From CALCKU01 sp964534845 (GTDB lineage Bacteria; Pseudomonadota; Alphaproteobacteria; Caulobacterales; Maricaulaceae): a stretch of 16,802 bases of DNA. A model generated the notes under the pieces. That model saw only the letters and a program-made list of their open reading frames with translations. It made no database searches and was not told the DNA's origin. Shown in pieces: positions 7,801 through 15,218 of this stretch. The position numbers were made by a program, and so were the translations under genes. Numbering within the stretch: position 1 is the first letter of the stretch; every line of letters begins with the position of its first letter. The stretch covers positions 1 to 16,802 of the forward strand of contig CAZHPV010000056.1 of assembly GCA_964534845.1 (NCBI GenBank), given 5' to 3'.

Positions 7801-8990
7801 TTGACTGTGCCCGAAAGGCCCTTGGCGTCAAGACGCGCATAAATAAAGGGCTTAAACAATTCCAGCGCCATTTTCTTTGGCAAGCCACATTCATGTAACT
7901 TCAGCTCTGGCCCAACAACGATAACAGACCGGCCTGAATAATCGACCCGCTTACCCAGAAGGTTTTGGCGGAACCGTCCCTGCTTACCTTTAAGCATGTC
8001 GGACATGGATTTTAGTGGGCGCTTATTAGCCCCTGTAATCACGCGACCACGGCGACCATTATCAAAAAGCGCGTCGACAGACTCTTGGAGCATACGCTTT
8101 TCGTTACGAATAATAATATCCGGCGCCCGTAGCTCTATGAGGCGCTTAAGACGATTATTCCGGTTGATAACACGGCGGTAAAGATCGTTAAGATCAGATG
8201 TCGCAAAACGACCCCCGTCTAGAGGGACGAGCGGACGTAGCTCTGGCGGAATAACCGGCACAACCGTCAGGATCATCCACTCCGGGCGATTACCCGATGT
8301 GATAAAGGCTTCAAGCAGCTTTAAGCGCTTGGAGAACTTTTTAAGCTTAAGCTCTGAACCGGTCTCGGTCATATCGAAACGCGTGCGCTCGACCTCGGCT
8401 TCAAGATCAAGGTTCTGGAGCATATCGCGAACGGCTTCAGCCCCGATACCTGCGGTAAAGCTATCTTCACCAAATTCGGCTTGCGCATCGATATATTCGT
8501 CTTCTGAGAGAATTTGACGCTCAGCCAAAGAGGTCAGACCCGGCTCGGTGACAACGTAGGCTTCAAAATAGAGAATACGCTCGATTTCCTTGAGCGTCAT
8601 ATTCAGCATTGTCGCAATGCGCGACGGCAGTGATTTCAAGAACCAGATATGAGCCACAGGAGCCGCCAGTTCAATATGGCCCATACGCTCGCGGCGAACC
8701 CGCGTGACAGTGACTTCAACGCCGCATTTCTCGCAGACAACGCCTTTATATTTCATGCGCTTATATTTACCGCACAGACATTCATAATCCTTGGTCGGGC
8801 CGAAGATACGCGCACAGAACAGACCATCTTTTTCCGGTTTAAACGTCCGGTAATTGATCGTCTCAGGCTTGCGGATTTCGCCAAATGACCAGCTATGGAT
8901 TTTCTCCGGGCTGGCCAGCGAGATGCGAATACGGTCAAAGGTCGGGCCTTCTTGCGCAGGGTTGAAAATGTTCATGACCTCTTTGTTCAT
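4812..8990 (-). CDS. rpoC: DNA-directed RNA polymerase subunit beta'
   Basis: The beta' subunit forms the clamp and most of the catalytic centre of RNA polymerase. At 1392 residues it has the normal alphaproteobacterial length. Landmarks in order: the first zinc site with Cys71, Cys73, Cys86 and Cys89; the lid/rudder-side segment GRRGRVITG; the catalytic motif NADFDGDQM (about 460-468) whose three aspartates bind Mg; the bridge-helix region ending [14 protein letters not shown]; the second zinc site (the Cys in QQDCGTSEG plus the cluster [11 protein letters not shown]); and the trigger-loop segment [20 protein letters not shown]. The start MNKEVMN at 8990 has GAGG 8 nt upstream; a second ATG five codons later is less likely. 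It follows rpoB after 88 nt and is ended by a strong terminator. No motif is missing. Confidence 0.99.
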   Translation of the reverse strand: [1392 protein letters not shown]

Positions 8991-9050
8991 GGTATTTTCC
9001 TCTAATTTGCGCCTGTTAAATCAACAAGCGCGTTAAAACATATCTCATAA

Positions 9051-9068
9051 GACGGCCGCATGGCCGCC
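9051..9068 (-). repeat. Short GC-rich hairpin in the rpoB-rpoC gap
   Basis: Arms 9051-9057 and 9062-9068 form a 7-bp GC-rich stem (one G-U on the transcript) with a 4-nt loop, about 10 nt after the rpoB stop. No U-tract follows, so it is unlikely to terminate. It may stabilise mRNA or be a processing point. The rpoC Shine-Dalgarno lies outside it. Confidence 0.5.
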
Positions 9069-9078
9069 TCGTTAGCCA

Positions 9079-12000
9079 TTAGCCGTTTGTTAACTCGACA
9101 TTGAGGCCCAGCGATCTGATCTCTTTGACCAGAACGTTAAAGCTCTCCGGTATGCCCGCTTCGAACGCATCATCGCCGCGAACGATTGATTCGTAAACCT
9201 TCGTCCGGCCCGCAACGTCATCAGACTTCACGGTCAGCATTTCTTGCAGCGTATAAGCCGCACCGTAAGCTTCCAAGGCCCAGACTTCCATTTCACCAAA
9301 GCGCTGACCACCAAATTGGGCCTTACCGCCGAGCGGTTGCTGTGTGACAAGCGAGTACGGCCCGATAGAGCGCGCATGGATTTTATCGTCCACCAAGTGA
9401 TGCAGCTTGAGCAGATATTTATATCCGACTGTGACGGGGCGGATAAATTGCTCACCCGTGCGTCCGTCGAAAAGCGTGACCTGACCGCTATCAGATAGCC
9501 CGGCTTTCTCAAGCATGCCGACAATATCCGGCTCGCGGGCGCCGTCAAAAACAGGGGTCGCAATCGGCACACCATTTGTGAGGTTTCCGGCCAGCTCAAC
9601 CAGTTCTTCATTTTTACGCGGCATGACTTCGTCTTCACCATACGCTTTGGTTAGCGTAGCTTTCAGACCCGCCATATCGCCGTCCTGCTTATAGGCTTCC
9701 AAGGCGTCATTGATCATATTGCCAACGCCCGAACAGGCCCATCCCAAATGGGTCTCGAGAATTTGCCCAACATTCATACGCGACGGAACGCCCAGCGGAT
9801 TCAGCACGATATCTACGGGCTTACCATTGGCGAGAAACGGCATGTCTTCAATTGGGTTGATTTTAGAAATCACACCCTTATTGCCGTGACGTCCGGCCAT
9901 TTTATCACCCGGTTGTAATTTACGTTTAACCGCGACAAAAACTTTGACCATTTTCATCACGCCCGGCGGTAATTCGTCACCGCGCTGCAATTTATCAACC
10001 TTGTCCTCAAAACGCGCATCCAGACGGGCTTTCGAGCTATCATATTGCTCTTTTAAGGCTTCAAGTTGACCAATAGCTTTTTCATCATCAAGACCAATAC
10101 GCCACCAGTCAGAACGTGGAATTTCGTCCAAATTCTCTTTTGTGATTGGCCCTTTCTTAAATCCGCGCGGACCCGATACGGCCTTCTTGCCCATTAAGGT
10201 TTTCTCGACAGAGGCATAAACGGAGCGCTCAAGAATTGAAAGCTCGTCATCGCGGTCTTTGCCAAGGAATTCGATTTCTTCACGTTCGATTTGTATCGCC
10301 CGCTCATCCTTATCAACACCGTGACGGTTAAAGACGCGCACCTCAACAACTGTACCCGAAGCACCGGGAGGCAATTTCAGTGATGTATCACGCACATCAG
10401 AGGCTTTTTCACCGAAAATCGCACGCAGGAGTTTTTCCTCCGGCGTCATCGGGCTTTCGCCTTTAGGTGTTACCTTACCCACAAGAATGTCACCCGAATG
10501 CACCTCGGCACCGACAGCCACAATACCGGCCTCGTCAAGATTACGGAGAGCTTCCTCACCCACATTGGGTATATCGCGTGTAATTTCCTCAGGTCCGAGC
10601 TTAGTATCCCGTGCCATGATTGAGAACTCTTCAAGATGAAGCGAAGTATAAACATCGTCGCGCACAATGCGTTCCGATATCAAAATGGAATCCTCGAAAT
10701 TATATCCGTTCCACGGCATAAAGGCGACGAGTATGTTCCGTCCCAAGGCCAATTCGCCAAGGTCTGTAGACGGGCCATCTGCGATAATGTCGCCAGCCTG
10801 AACCGTATCGCCAACCCGCACAAGCGGTCTTTGATTAATACAGGTAGATTGGTTTGAACGCTGGAATTTCAACAAATTATATATATCCACACCCGAGCGT
10901 TTCAGATCGGTTTCTTTGGTTGCGCGAATAACAATGCGCTTGGCATCAACTTGCTCGACAACACCTTCGCGTCTGGCCGCAACTGTTGCCCCTGAATCGA
11001 GAGCCACAACAGACTCCATGCCCGTACCCACAAGAGGGGCCTCGGCTTTCAGGAGCGGCACGGCTTGCCGCATCATGTTTGATCCCATCAGGGCGCGGTT
11101 AGCATCATCATTTTCAAGAAACGGAATAAGCGCTGCAGCCACAGAGACGAGTTGCTTGGGCGAGACGTCAATAAAATTCACATTCTCGCGCGCCACTAGC
11201 GTGACTTCCCCGTTGACCCGGCACGTTACAAAATCTGACGTAAGCTTGCCGTCTTCATCAATTTCAGCATTCGCCTGAGCCACGGAATAGCGGCTTTCTT
11301 CCATGGCTGAAAGATATACGACCTCATCGGTCAATTTACCCTCATTGATTTTGCGGTAAGGGCTTTCGATAAAGCCATATTTATTGACGCGCGCATGTGT
11401 CGCCAGTGAATTGATCAATCCGATATTCGGGCCTTCGGGCGTTTCAATCGGACAGATACGGCCATAATGGGTCGGGTGTACGTCCCGGACTTCAAAACCG
11501 GCCCGTTCACGCGTTAGCCCGCCTGGCCCAAGCGCAGAAAGACGGCGCTTATGCGTAATCTCTGATAGCGGATTGGTTTGGTCCATAAATTGTGAAAGCT
11601 GTGAAGACCCGAAAAATTCGCGCACAACTGCGGCGGCAGGTTTGGCATTAATTAAATCATGCGGCATCACGGTTTCGATATCAACAGAGGACATGCGCTC
11701 CTTGATCGCACGCTCCATGCGTAACAAACCGATACGGTATTGATTTTCCATCAACTCACCGACGGAGCGCACGCGGCGATTGCCCAGATTATCAATATCA
11801 TCAACTGAACCAATACCGTCTTTGAGCTTGACCAGTGTATCGACAACCGCCAGCAGGTCTTCATTGCGCAAGACGCGGATATCATCAGGGCATTCCAAAT
11901 TCATACGAATATTCATTTTGACCCGGCCCACTGCCGAGAGGTCATAGCGCTCACTGTCAAAGAACAGGCTCTGGAATAAAGCTTCCGCTGTCTCTGTTGT

Positions 12001-13158
12001 GGGCGGCTCACCCGGGCGCATCACACGGTAAATATCGACAAGGGCGCCTTCGCGACTGTCATTTTTATCCGCCGCTAATGTTGTCCGGATATAAGGTCCA
12101 ACATTGATATTATCAATGTTAAGAACGGAGAGTTCGGAAATGCCCGCTTCAATGATTAACTCGATATTTTCAGGTGTAAGCTCGTCACCGGCTTCAGCAT
12201 AAATCTGACCTGTTTTGGTATTGACGATATCTTCAGCGGCGTAACGCTCTGAGAGCTGCTCATCCGTTATCAAAAGGGATTTCACGCCGTCATCGGCCAG
12301 CTTTTTAGCCCCGCGCGCTGTCAATTTACGACCCTGCGGCGCAACGACTTCACCCGTCGCCGCGTCAACCAGATCATTTTGCAGTTTCGCGCCGCGGTAA
12401 TCACCGGCTTTGAAAGGTAAGGTCCATCCGTTTTTCTTATTGTCGCGCTTATACTTAATCGCGTCATAATATTCGGCTAGAATATCTTCTTTCGTCATAC
12501 CCAGAGCATAAAGAATGGTTGTCGCCGGTAATTTACGACGCCTGTCAATACGCGCATAGAGAATGTCCTTGGCATCAAATTCAAAATCGAGCCATGATCC
12601 GCGGTAAGGAATAATCCGAGCCGAGAACAGGAATTTACCAGAGCTATGCCCCTTACCTTTATCATGGTCGAAAAACACACCCGGAGATCTGTGCATTTGA
12701 GAAACAATGACGCGCTCAGTGCCATTGACAATGAATGTCCCCTTTTCCGTCATCAAAGGAATATCGCCCATATAGACGTCTTGTTCTTTAATGTCTTTAA
12801 CGGACCGTGCGCCTGTATCATCATCAATATCAAAGACGACAAGGCGCATTTTTACCTTTAGAGGTGCCGCATAGGTAATATCGCGTTGCTGACATTCCTC
12901 TTCGTCAAATTTTGGCGGTTCAAACTCAAATGAAACATATTCAAGTACGGCCCGATCTGAGAAATCCCGAACCGGGAAAACGGACTGAAACGTTCCGTTC
13001 ATACCGCTATCGCCCCGCTCTTCATGCGAGATATTTTTTTGCAAAAACAGATCATAGGAGCTCTTTTGCACCTCGATCAAATTGGGCATGCGGACAACTT
13101 CCGGAATGCGACCAAAGCTTTTACGAATACGTTTTTTACCAGTGAATGAAAGCGACAT
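9079..13158 (-). CDS. rpoB: DNA-directed RNA polymerase subunit beta
   Basis: The beta subunit forms one jaw of RNA polymerase and contributes to the active site and the rifampicin pocket. I start at the ATG at 13158 (1359 aa, MSLSFTGKKRIRKSFGRIPEV); a TTG one codon earlier is in frame but unnecessary. The rifampicin region (about 517-543) reads SSQLSQFMDQTNPLSEITHK and has Asp526, His536 and Ser541, equivalent to E. coli 516, 526 and 531. All are wild type, so sensitivity is predicted. GDKMAGRHGNKG carries the two active-site lysines (about 1086 and 1094). The C-terminus includes GGKAQFGGQRFGEMEVWALE, the family signature, and ends VELTNG. It lies 149 nt downstream of rplL across an attenuator-like region and 88 nt before rpoC. 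Confidence 0.99.
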   Translation of the reverse strand: MSLSFTGKKRIRKSFGRIPEVVRMPNLIEVQKSSYDLFLQKNISHEERGDSGMNGTFQSVFPVRDFSDRAVLEYVSFEFEPPKFDEEECQQRDITYAAPLKVKMRLVVFDIDDDTGARSVKDIKEQDVYMGDIPLMTEKGTFIVNGTERVIVSQMHRSPGVFFDHDKGKGHSSGKFLFSARIIPYRGSWLDFEFDAKDILYARIDRRRKLPATTILYALGMTKEDILAEYYDAIKYKRDNKKNGWTLPFKAGDYRGAKLQNDLVDAATGEVVAPQGRKLTARGAKKLADDGVKSLLITDEQLSERYAAEDIVNTKTGQIYAEAGDELTPENIELIIEAGISELSVLNIDNINVGPYIRTTLAADKNDSREGALVDIYRVMRPGEPPTTETAEALFQSLFFDSERYDLSAVGRVKMNIRMNLECPDDIRVLRNEDLLAVVDTLVKLKDGIGSVDDIDNLGNRRVRSVGELMENQYRIGLLRMERAIKERMSSVDIETVMPHDLINAKPAAAVVREFFGSSQLSQFMDQTNPLSEITHKRRLSALGPGGLTRERAGFEVRDVHPTHYGRICPIETPEGPNIGLINSLATHARVNKYGFIESPYRKINEGKLTDEVVYLSAMEESRYSVAQANAEIDEDGKLTSDFVTCRVNGEVTLVARENVNFIDVSPKQLVSVAAALIPFLENDDANRALMGSNMMRQAVPLLKAEAPLVGTGMESVVALDSGATVAARREGVVEQVDAKRIVIRATKETDLKRSGVDIYNLLKFQRSNQSTCINQRPLVRVGDTVQAGDIIADGPSTDLGELALGRNILVAFMPWNGYNFEDSILISERIVRDDVYTSLHLEEFSIMARDTKLGPEEITRDIPNVGEEALRNLDEAGIVAVGAEVHSGDILVGKVTPKGESPMTPEEKLLRAIFGEKASDVRDTSLKLPPGASGTVVEVRVFNRHGVDKDERAIQIEREEIEFLGKDRDDELSILERSVYASVEKTLMGKKAVSGPRGFKKGPITKENLDEIPRSDWWRIGLDDEKAIGQLEALKEQYDSSKARLDARFEDKVDKLQRGDELPPGVMKMVKVFVAVKRKLQPGDKMAGRHGNKGVISKINPIEDMPFLANGKPVDIVLNPLGVPSRMNVGQILETHLGWACSGVGNMINDALEAYKQDGDMAGLKATLTKAYGEDEVMPRKNEELVELAGNLTNGVPIATPVFDGAREPDIVGMLEKAGLSDSGQVTLFDGRTGEQFIRPVTVGYKYLLKLHHLVDDKIHARSIGPYSLVTQQPLGGKAQFGGQRFGEMEVWALEAYGAAYTLQEMLTVKSDDVAGRTKVYESIVRGDDAFEAGIPESFNVLVKEIRSLGLNVELTNG

Positions 13159-13182
13159 CAAAGATACCTTTTCCTTTTGGGT

Positions 13183-13208
13183 ACTGCCACCTATGTGGGG
13201 TGGTCAGT
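13183..13208 (-). repeat. Stem-loop upstream of the rpoB ribosome binding site
   Basis: Arms 13187-13191 and 13199-13203 (CCACC/GGTGG) form a 5-bp stem with a 7-nt loop. The pairing extends by four more pairs (13183-13186 with 13205-13208) across a single bulged base at 13204. It lies about 25 nt upstream of the rpoB ATG, just 5' of the purine-rich Shine-Dalgarno region. In E. coli the rplL-rpoB gap holds an RNase III site; a similar role here is inference. Confidence 0.5.
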
Positions 13209-13246
13209 CCTTTAAAATTTTATGGAATTTACCCTGTTTCCGTCAG

Positions 13247-13272
13247 TTTTGCCGTTTTAACCCCTGGCAAAA
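13247..13272 (-). repeat. Second hairpin between rplL and rpoB
   Basis: Arms 13247-13253 (ttttgcc) and 13266-13272 (ggcaaaa) form a 7-bp stem around a 12-nt loop. On the transcript its 5' arm is the U-rich tail that would serve the upstream hairpin at 13280-13301, so formation of this hairpin could compete with termination there. The competition is inference. Confidence 0.45.
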
Positions 13273-13279
13273 GGAGTAA

Positions 13280-13301
13280 GGGTTCGGCAAAAGCCGAACC
13301 C
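13280..13301 (-). terminator. Partial terminator (attenuator) between rplL and rpoB
   Basis: Arms 13280-13288 and 13293-13301 form a perfect 9-bp GC-rich stem with a 4-nt loop, 6 nt after the rplL stop. The following transcript, UUACUCCUUUU, is only moderately U-rich, which suits incomplete termination. E. coli has an attenuator in the same place that lowers rpoBC transcription relative to rplJL. The hairpin is directly visible; partial read-through is inferred, because rpoB has no convincing promoter of its own in the gap. Confidence 0.65.
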
Positions 13302-13307
13302 ACAAGA

Positions 13308-13682
13308 CTATTTAAGCTCGACAGTCGCGCCAGCAGCTTCAAGCTTGCCTTTGATCTCTTCGGCTTCATCCTTGGATACACCTTCCTTGACAGCTTTAGG
13401 TGCACCTTCGACGAGGTCCTTGGCTTCTTTCAGGCCAAGACCTGTAATCGCGCGGACTTCTTTGATGACATTGATTTTCTTATCACCAAATGAGGCCAGA
13501 ATGACGTCAAACTCATCCTTTTCAGCCGCAGCTTCGCCGCCACCGCCGCCGCCGCCAGGACCAGCAACTGCAACTGCAGCCGCGGCCTTGATGCCGTTTT
13601 CTTCAAGAATGTCGTTAAGTTCTTTTGCTTCGAGGATGGTTAAGCCCATCAGCTCATCAGCTAGCTTTTTTACATCAGCCAT
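13308..13682 (-). CDS. rplL: 50S ribosomal protein L7/L12
   Basis: L7/L12 dimers form the flexible stalk of the large subunit and recruit and stimulate the translational GTPases EF-Tu, EF-G, IF2 and RF3. The 124 residues split into the usual parts: an N-terminal dimerisation domain that binds L10 (about 1-33), an Ala/Gly-rich hinge (34-54) that includes seven consecutive glycines (43-49), and a globular C-terminal domain (from about 56) with the conserved segment KINVIKEVRAITGLGLKEAK. The ATG at 13682 is preceded by AAGGA about 8 nt upstream. It follows rplJ after 60 nt and is followed immediately by a terminator-like hairpin before rpoB. Confidence 0.98.
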   Translation of the reverse strand: MADVKKLADELMGLTILEAKELNDILEENGIKAAAAVAVAGPGGGGGGGEAAAEKDEFDVILASFGDKKINVIKEVRAITGLGLKEAKDLVEGAPKAVKEGVSKDEAEEIKGKLEAAGATVELK

Positions 13683-13742
13683 TTGAGTTTCCTTTATTTA
13701 AAAGTTCAGTTCGATTTGCGAGAATGATGTTGTTAAGACCCA

Positions 13743-14258
13743 TTAAGCCGCAGCCTTTTCTTCGATCACCTTGATCGCACCAACCAGTGCTGATCCTTGT
13801 GACATAAGACGCTGCGTAATCTGTGAAGCCTGACCCAGCAAACGCTGTGCGGCCATGCCAATAAGCTCTTCGCGTGATGGTAATTTGGACAAAGCCTCAA
13901 TACCGGACACATCAAAGATCTCATCACCCATGAAACCACCAATAATATTGAAAGCATCGCTTTCCTTGGCAAATTCCACGGCCACCTTTGGCGCACTGAT
14001 CATGTCTTCGGCATAGGCGATAGCCACAGGTCCGGAGAGCATTGAACCGGCAGCTTCCGCTGGACGGCCCTTAAGTGCGATTTTGGCGAGACGGTTTTTA
14101 ACAACACGGATCGTTGCGCCTTGCTCTCTGAGCTTGGCACGCAGTTCCGTCATTTCCACAACGGTCATGCCTGAATATTCAGCCATAACCACGGATCCAG
14201 AATTGTCAAAAATACCTTCCAGCACTTTTACCATTTCCGCTTTTTCATTACGATCCAT
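13743..14258 (-). CDS. rplJ: 50S ribosomal protein L10
   Basis: L10 anchors the L7/L12 stalk to 23S rRNA. With L7/L12 bound it represses translation of its own mRNA in bacteria where this has been studied. I use the ATG at 14258, giving 171 aa from MDRNEKAEMVKVLEG, with GGGAG 7 nt upstream. The open frame runs 15 codons further up to 14303, but that part lies inside the structured leader and does not look like L10. The conserved region VVKNRLAKIAL is present, and the C-terminal helix that binds L7/L12 dimers is intact (ending VIEEKAAA). It is preceded by a 260-nt leader and followed 60 nt later by rplL. Confidence 0.97.
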   Translation of the reverse strand: MDRNEKAEMVKVLEGIFDNSGSVVMAEYSGMTVVEMTELRAKLREQGATIRVVKNRLAKIALKGRPAEAAGSMLSGPVAIAYAEDMISAPKVAVEFAKESDAFNIIGGFMGDEIFDVSGIEALSKLPSREELIGMAAQRLLGQASQITQRLMSQGSALVGAIKVIEEKAAA

Positions 14259-14518
14259 TGCGGTCTCCCTGTTATGAGCTCCACCCCATGTGAAGCTCTC
14301 CAAAAATGCCCTCTGGCTCAGAAAGCCAAAAAGCGAGTATCTGTCCCCCTTACGGGTTTTACAGGGCTCGAACTGACGTCTGACACAGTCAGGTTAAATC
14401 AGTTTTCACTCTGTCTGCGCCGGAAATTAAGCCCCCATATGGCGGCACCGGTGGTCTCGGACAGCGACATCACCAAAGCGGCAATGTCCTTGCTTACACA
14501 AAGTGCAAGCAAATTCAG
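14259..14518 (-). promoter_or_regulatory. L10-type ribosomal protein leader of rplJ-rplL
   Basis: A 260-nt gene-free stretch that on the transcript folds into a chain of stem-loops. In transcript order: 14490-14512 (10 bp, 3-nt loop); 14466-14488 (9 bp, 5-nt loop); a region closed by CTGTC/GACAG (14458-14462 with 14411-14415) containing CGAGACCACCGGTG; alternatives within 14373-14392; 14341-14364; 14314-14328; and 14276-14298 (9 bp, 5-nt loop) just upstream of the GGGAG of rplJ. In other bacteria the rplA-rplJ gap carries the leader to which the L10-L12 complex binds. Position, length and the GUCCGAGAC-type segment agree with that. I could not run a covariance model, so the assignment rests on position and visible pairing. 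Confidence 0.72.
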
Positions 14519-15214
14519 TTAGGCGTTTACTTCCGCCGTATCCACTTTCACGCCCGGCCCCATGGTCGAGCTAATTGTGATACGCTTCATAAATACACCC
14601 TTAGCGCCTGAGGGACGAGCCTTCTGGATCGCACTCAAAAACGCTGAAACATTTTCGGTTAAAGCCGCTTCTGTAAAACTGGCTTTACCTACGCCGGCCT
14701 GCACAATACCGGCTTTTTCGGCGCGAAACTCAACCGCTCCGCCCTTGGCATCTTTAACAGCCTTGGCCACATCCGGGGTCACAGTGCCGACTTTGGGGTT
14801 AGGCATCATACCCTTGGGCCCCAAAACCTTACCCAGACGTCCGACAAGCGGCATCATATCAGGTGTGGCAATAACACGGTCAAACGGCATATCGCCTGAC
14901 TGTATTTGCGCGGCCAAATCATCCGCACCCACAATATCCGCACCCGCCGCTTTCGCTTCATCAGCTTTAGCATCTTTCGCAAATACGGCGACACGCACTG
15001 AGCGTCCCGTCCCGTTTGGCAGGTTACACACACCACGGACCATTTGGTCAGCATGGCGCGGGTCAATACCGAGATTAATTGACAATTCAATTGTTTCATC
15101 AAACTTACAATTTGCATTGGTTTTGATGATTTTAACGGCGTCCTTAATCGTATGCAGGAGCTCTTTGTCATAGCCCGCACTTGCGGCGGCGTATCTTTTT
15201 CCTTGCTTTGCCAT
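14519..15214 (-). CDS. rplA: 50S ribosomal protein L1
   Basis: L1 forms the mobile L1 stalk at the E site, helps release deacylated tRNA and represses the L11 operon by binding its mRNA. The chosen ATG at 15214 gives 231 aa (MAKQGKRYAAASAGYD), the usual length. Starting further up at 15289 would add 25 residues overlapping rplK. The signature region VLGPKGMMPNPKVGTVT is present, together with the surrounding GRLGK and AGADIVGADDLA segments, and the C-terminus STMGPGVKVDTAEVNA is complete. The start lies 4 nt after the rplK stop with GGAG and AGGA upstream, so translation is probably coupled to rplK. A strong hairpin follows the stop codon. Confidence 0.98.
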   Translation of the reverse strand: MAKQGKRYAAASAGYDKELLHTIKDAVKIIKTNANCKFDETIELSINLGIDPRHADQMVRGVCNLPNGTGRSVRVAVFAKDAKADEAKAAGADIVGADDLAAQIQSGDMPFDRVIATPDMMPLVGRLGKVLGPKGMMPNPKVGTVTPDVAKAVKDAKGGAVEFRAEKAGIVQAGVGKASFTEAALTENVSAFLSAIQKARPSGAKGVFMKRITISSTMGPGVKVDTAEVNA

Positions 15215-15218
15215 AATC

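Noticed and set aside
13205..13250. Possible rpoB promoter in the rplL-rpoB gap (CTGACG with a downstream A/T-rich block)
   Set aside because: The -10 candidates ATAAAA and TAAATT match poorly at the correct spacing. The A/T-rich block is also partly a palindrome.
14259..14303. Longer N-terminus for L10 starting at 14303
   Set aside because: The extra 15 residues do not resemble L10 and fall in a hairpin of the leader. The ATG at 14258 has a good Shine-Dalgarno.
14562..15173. A 203-codon open frame on the plus strand opposite rplA
   Set aside because: It is antisense to a well-conserved gene, has low-complexity Ala/Ser-rich composition, and shows no recognisable domain or Shine-Dalgarno.
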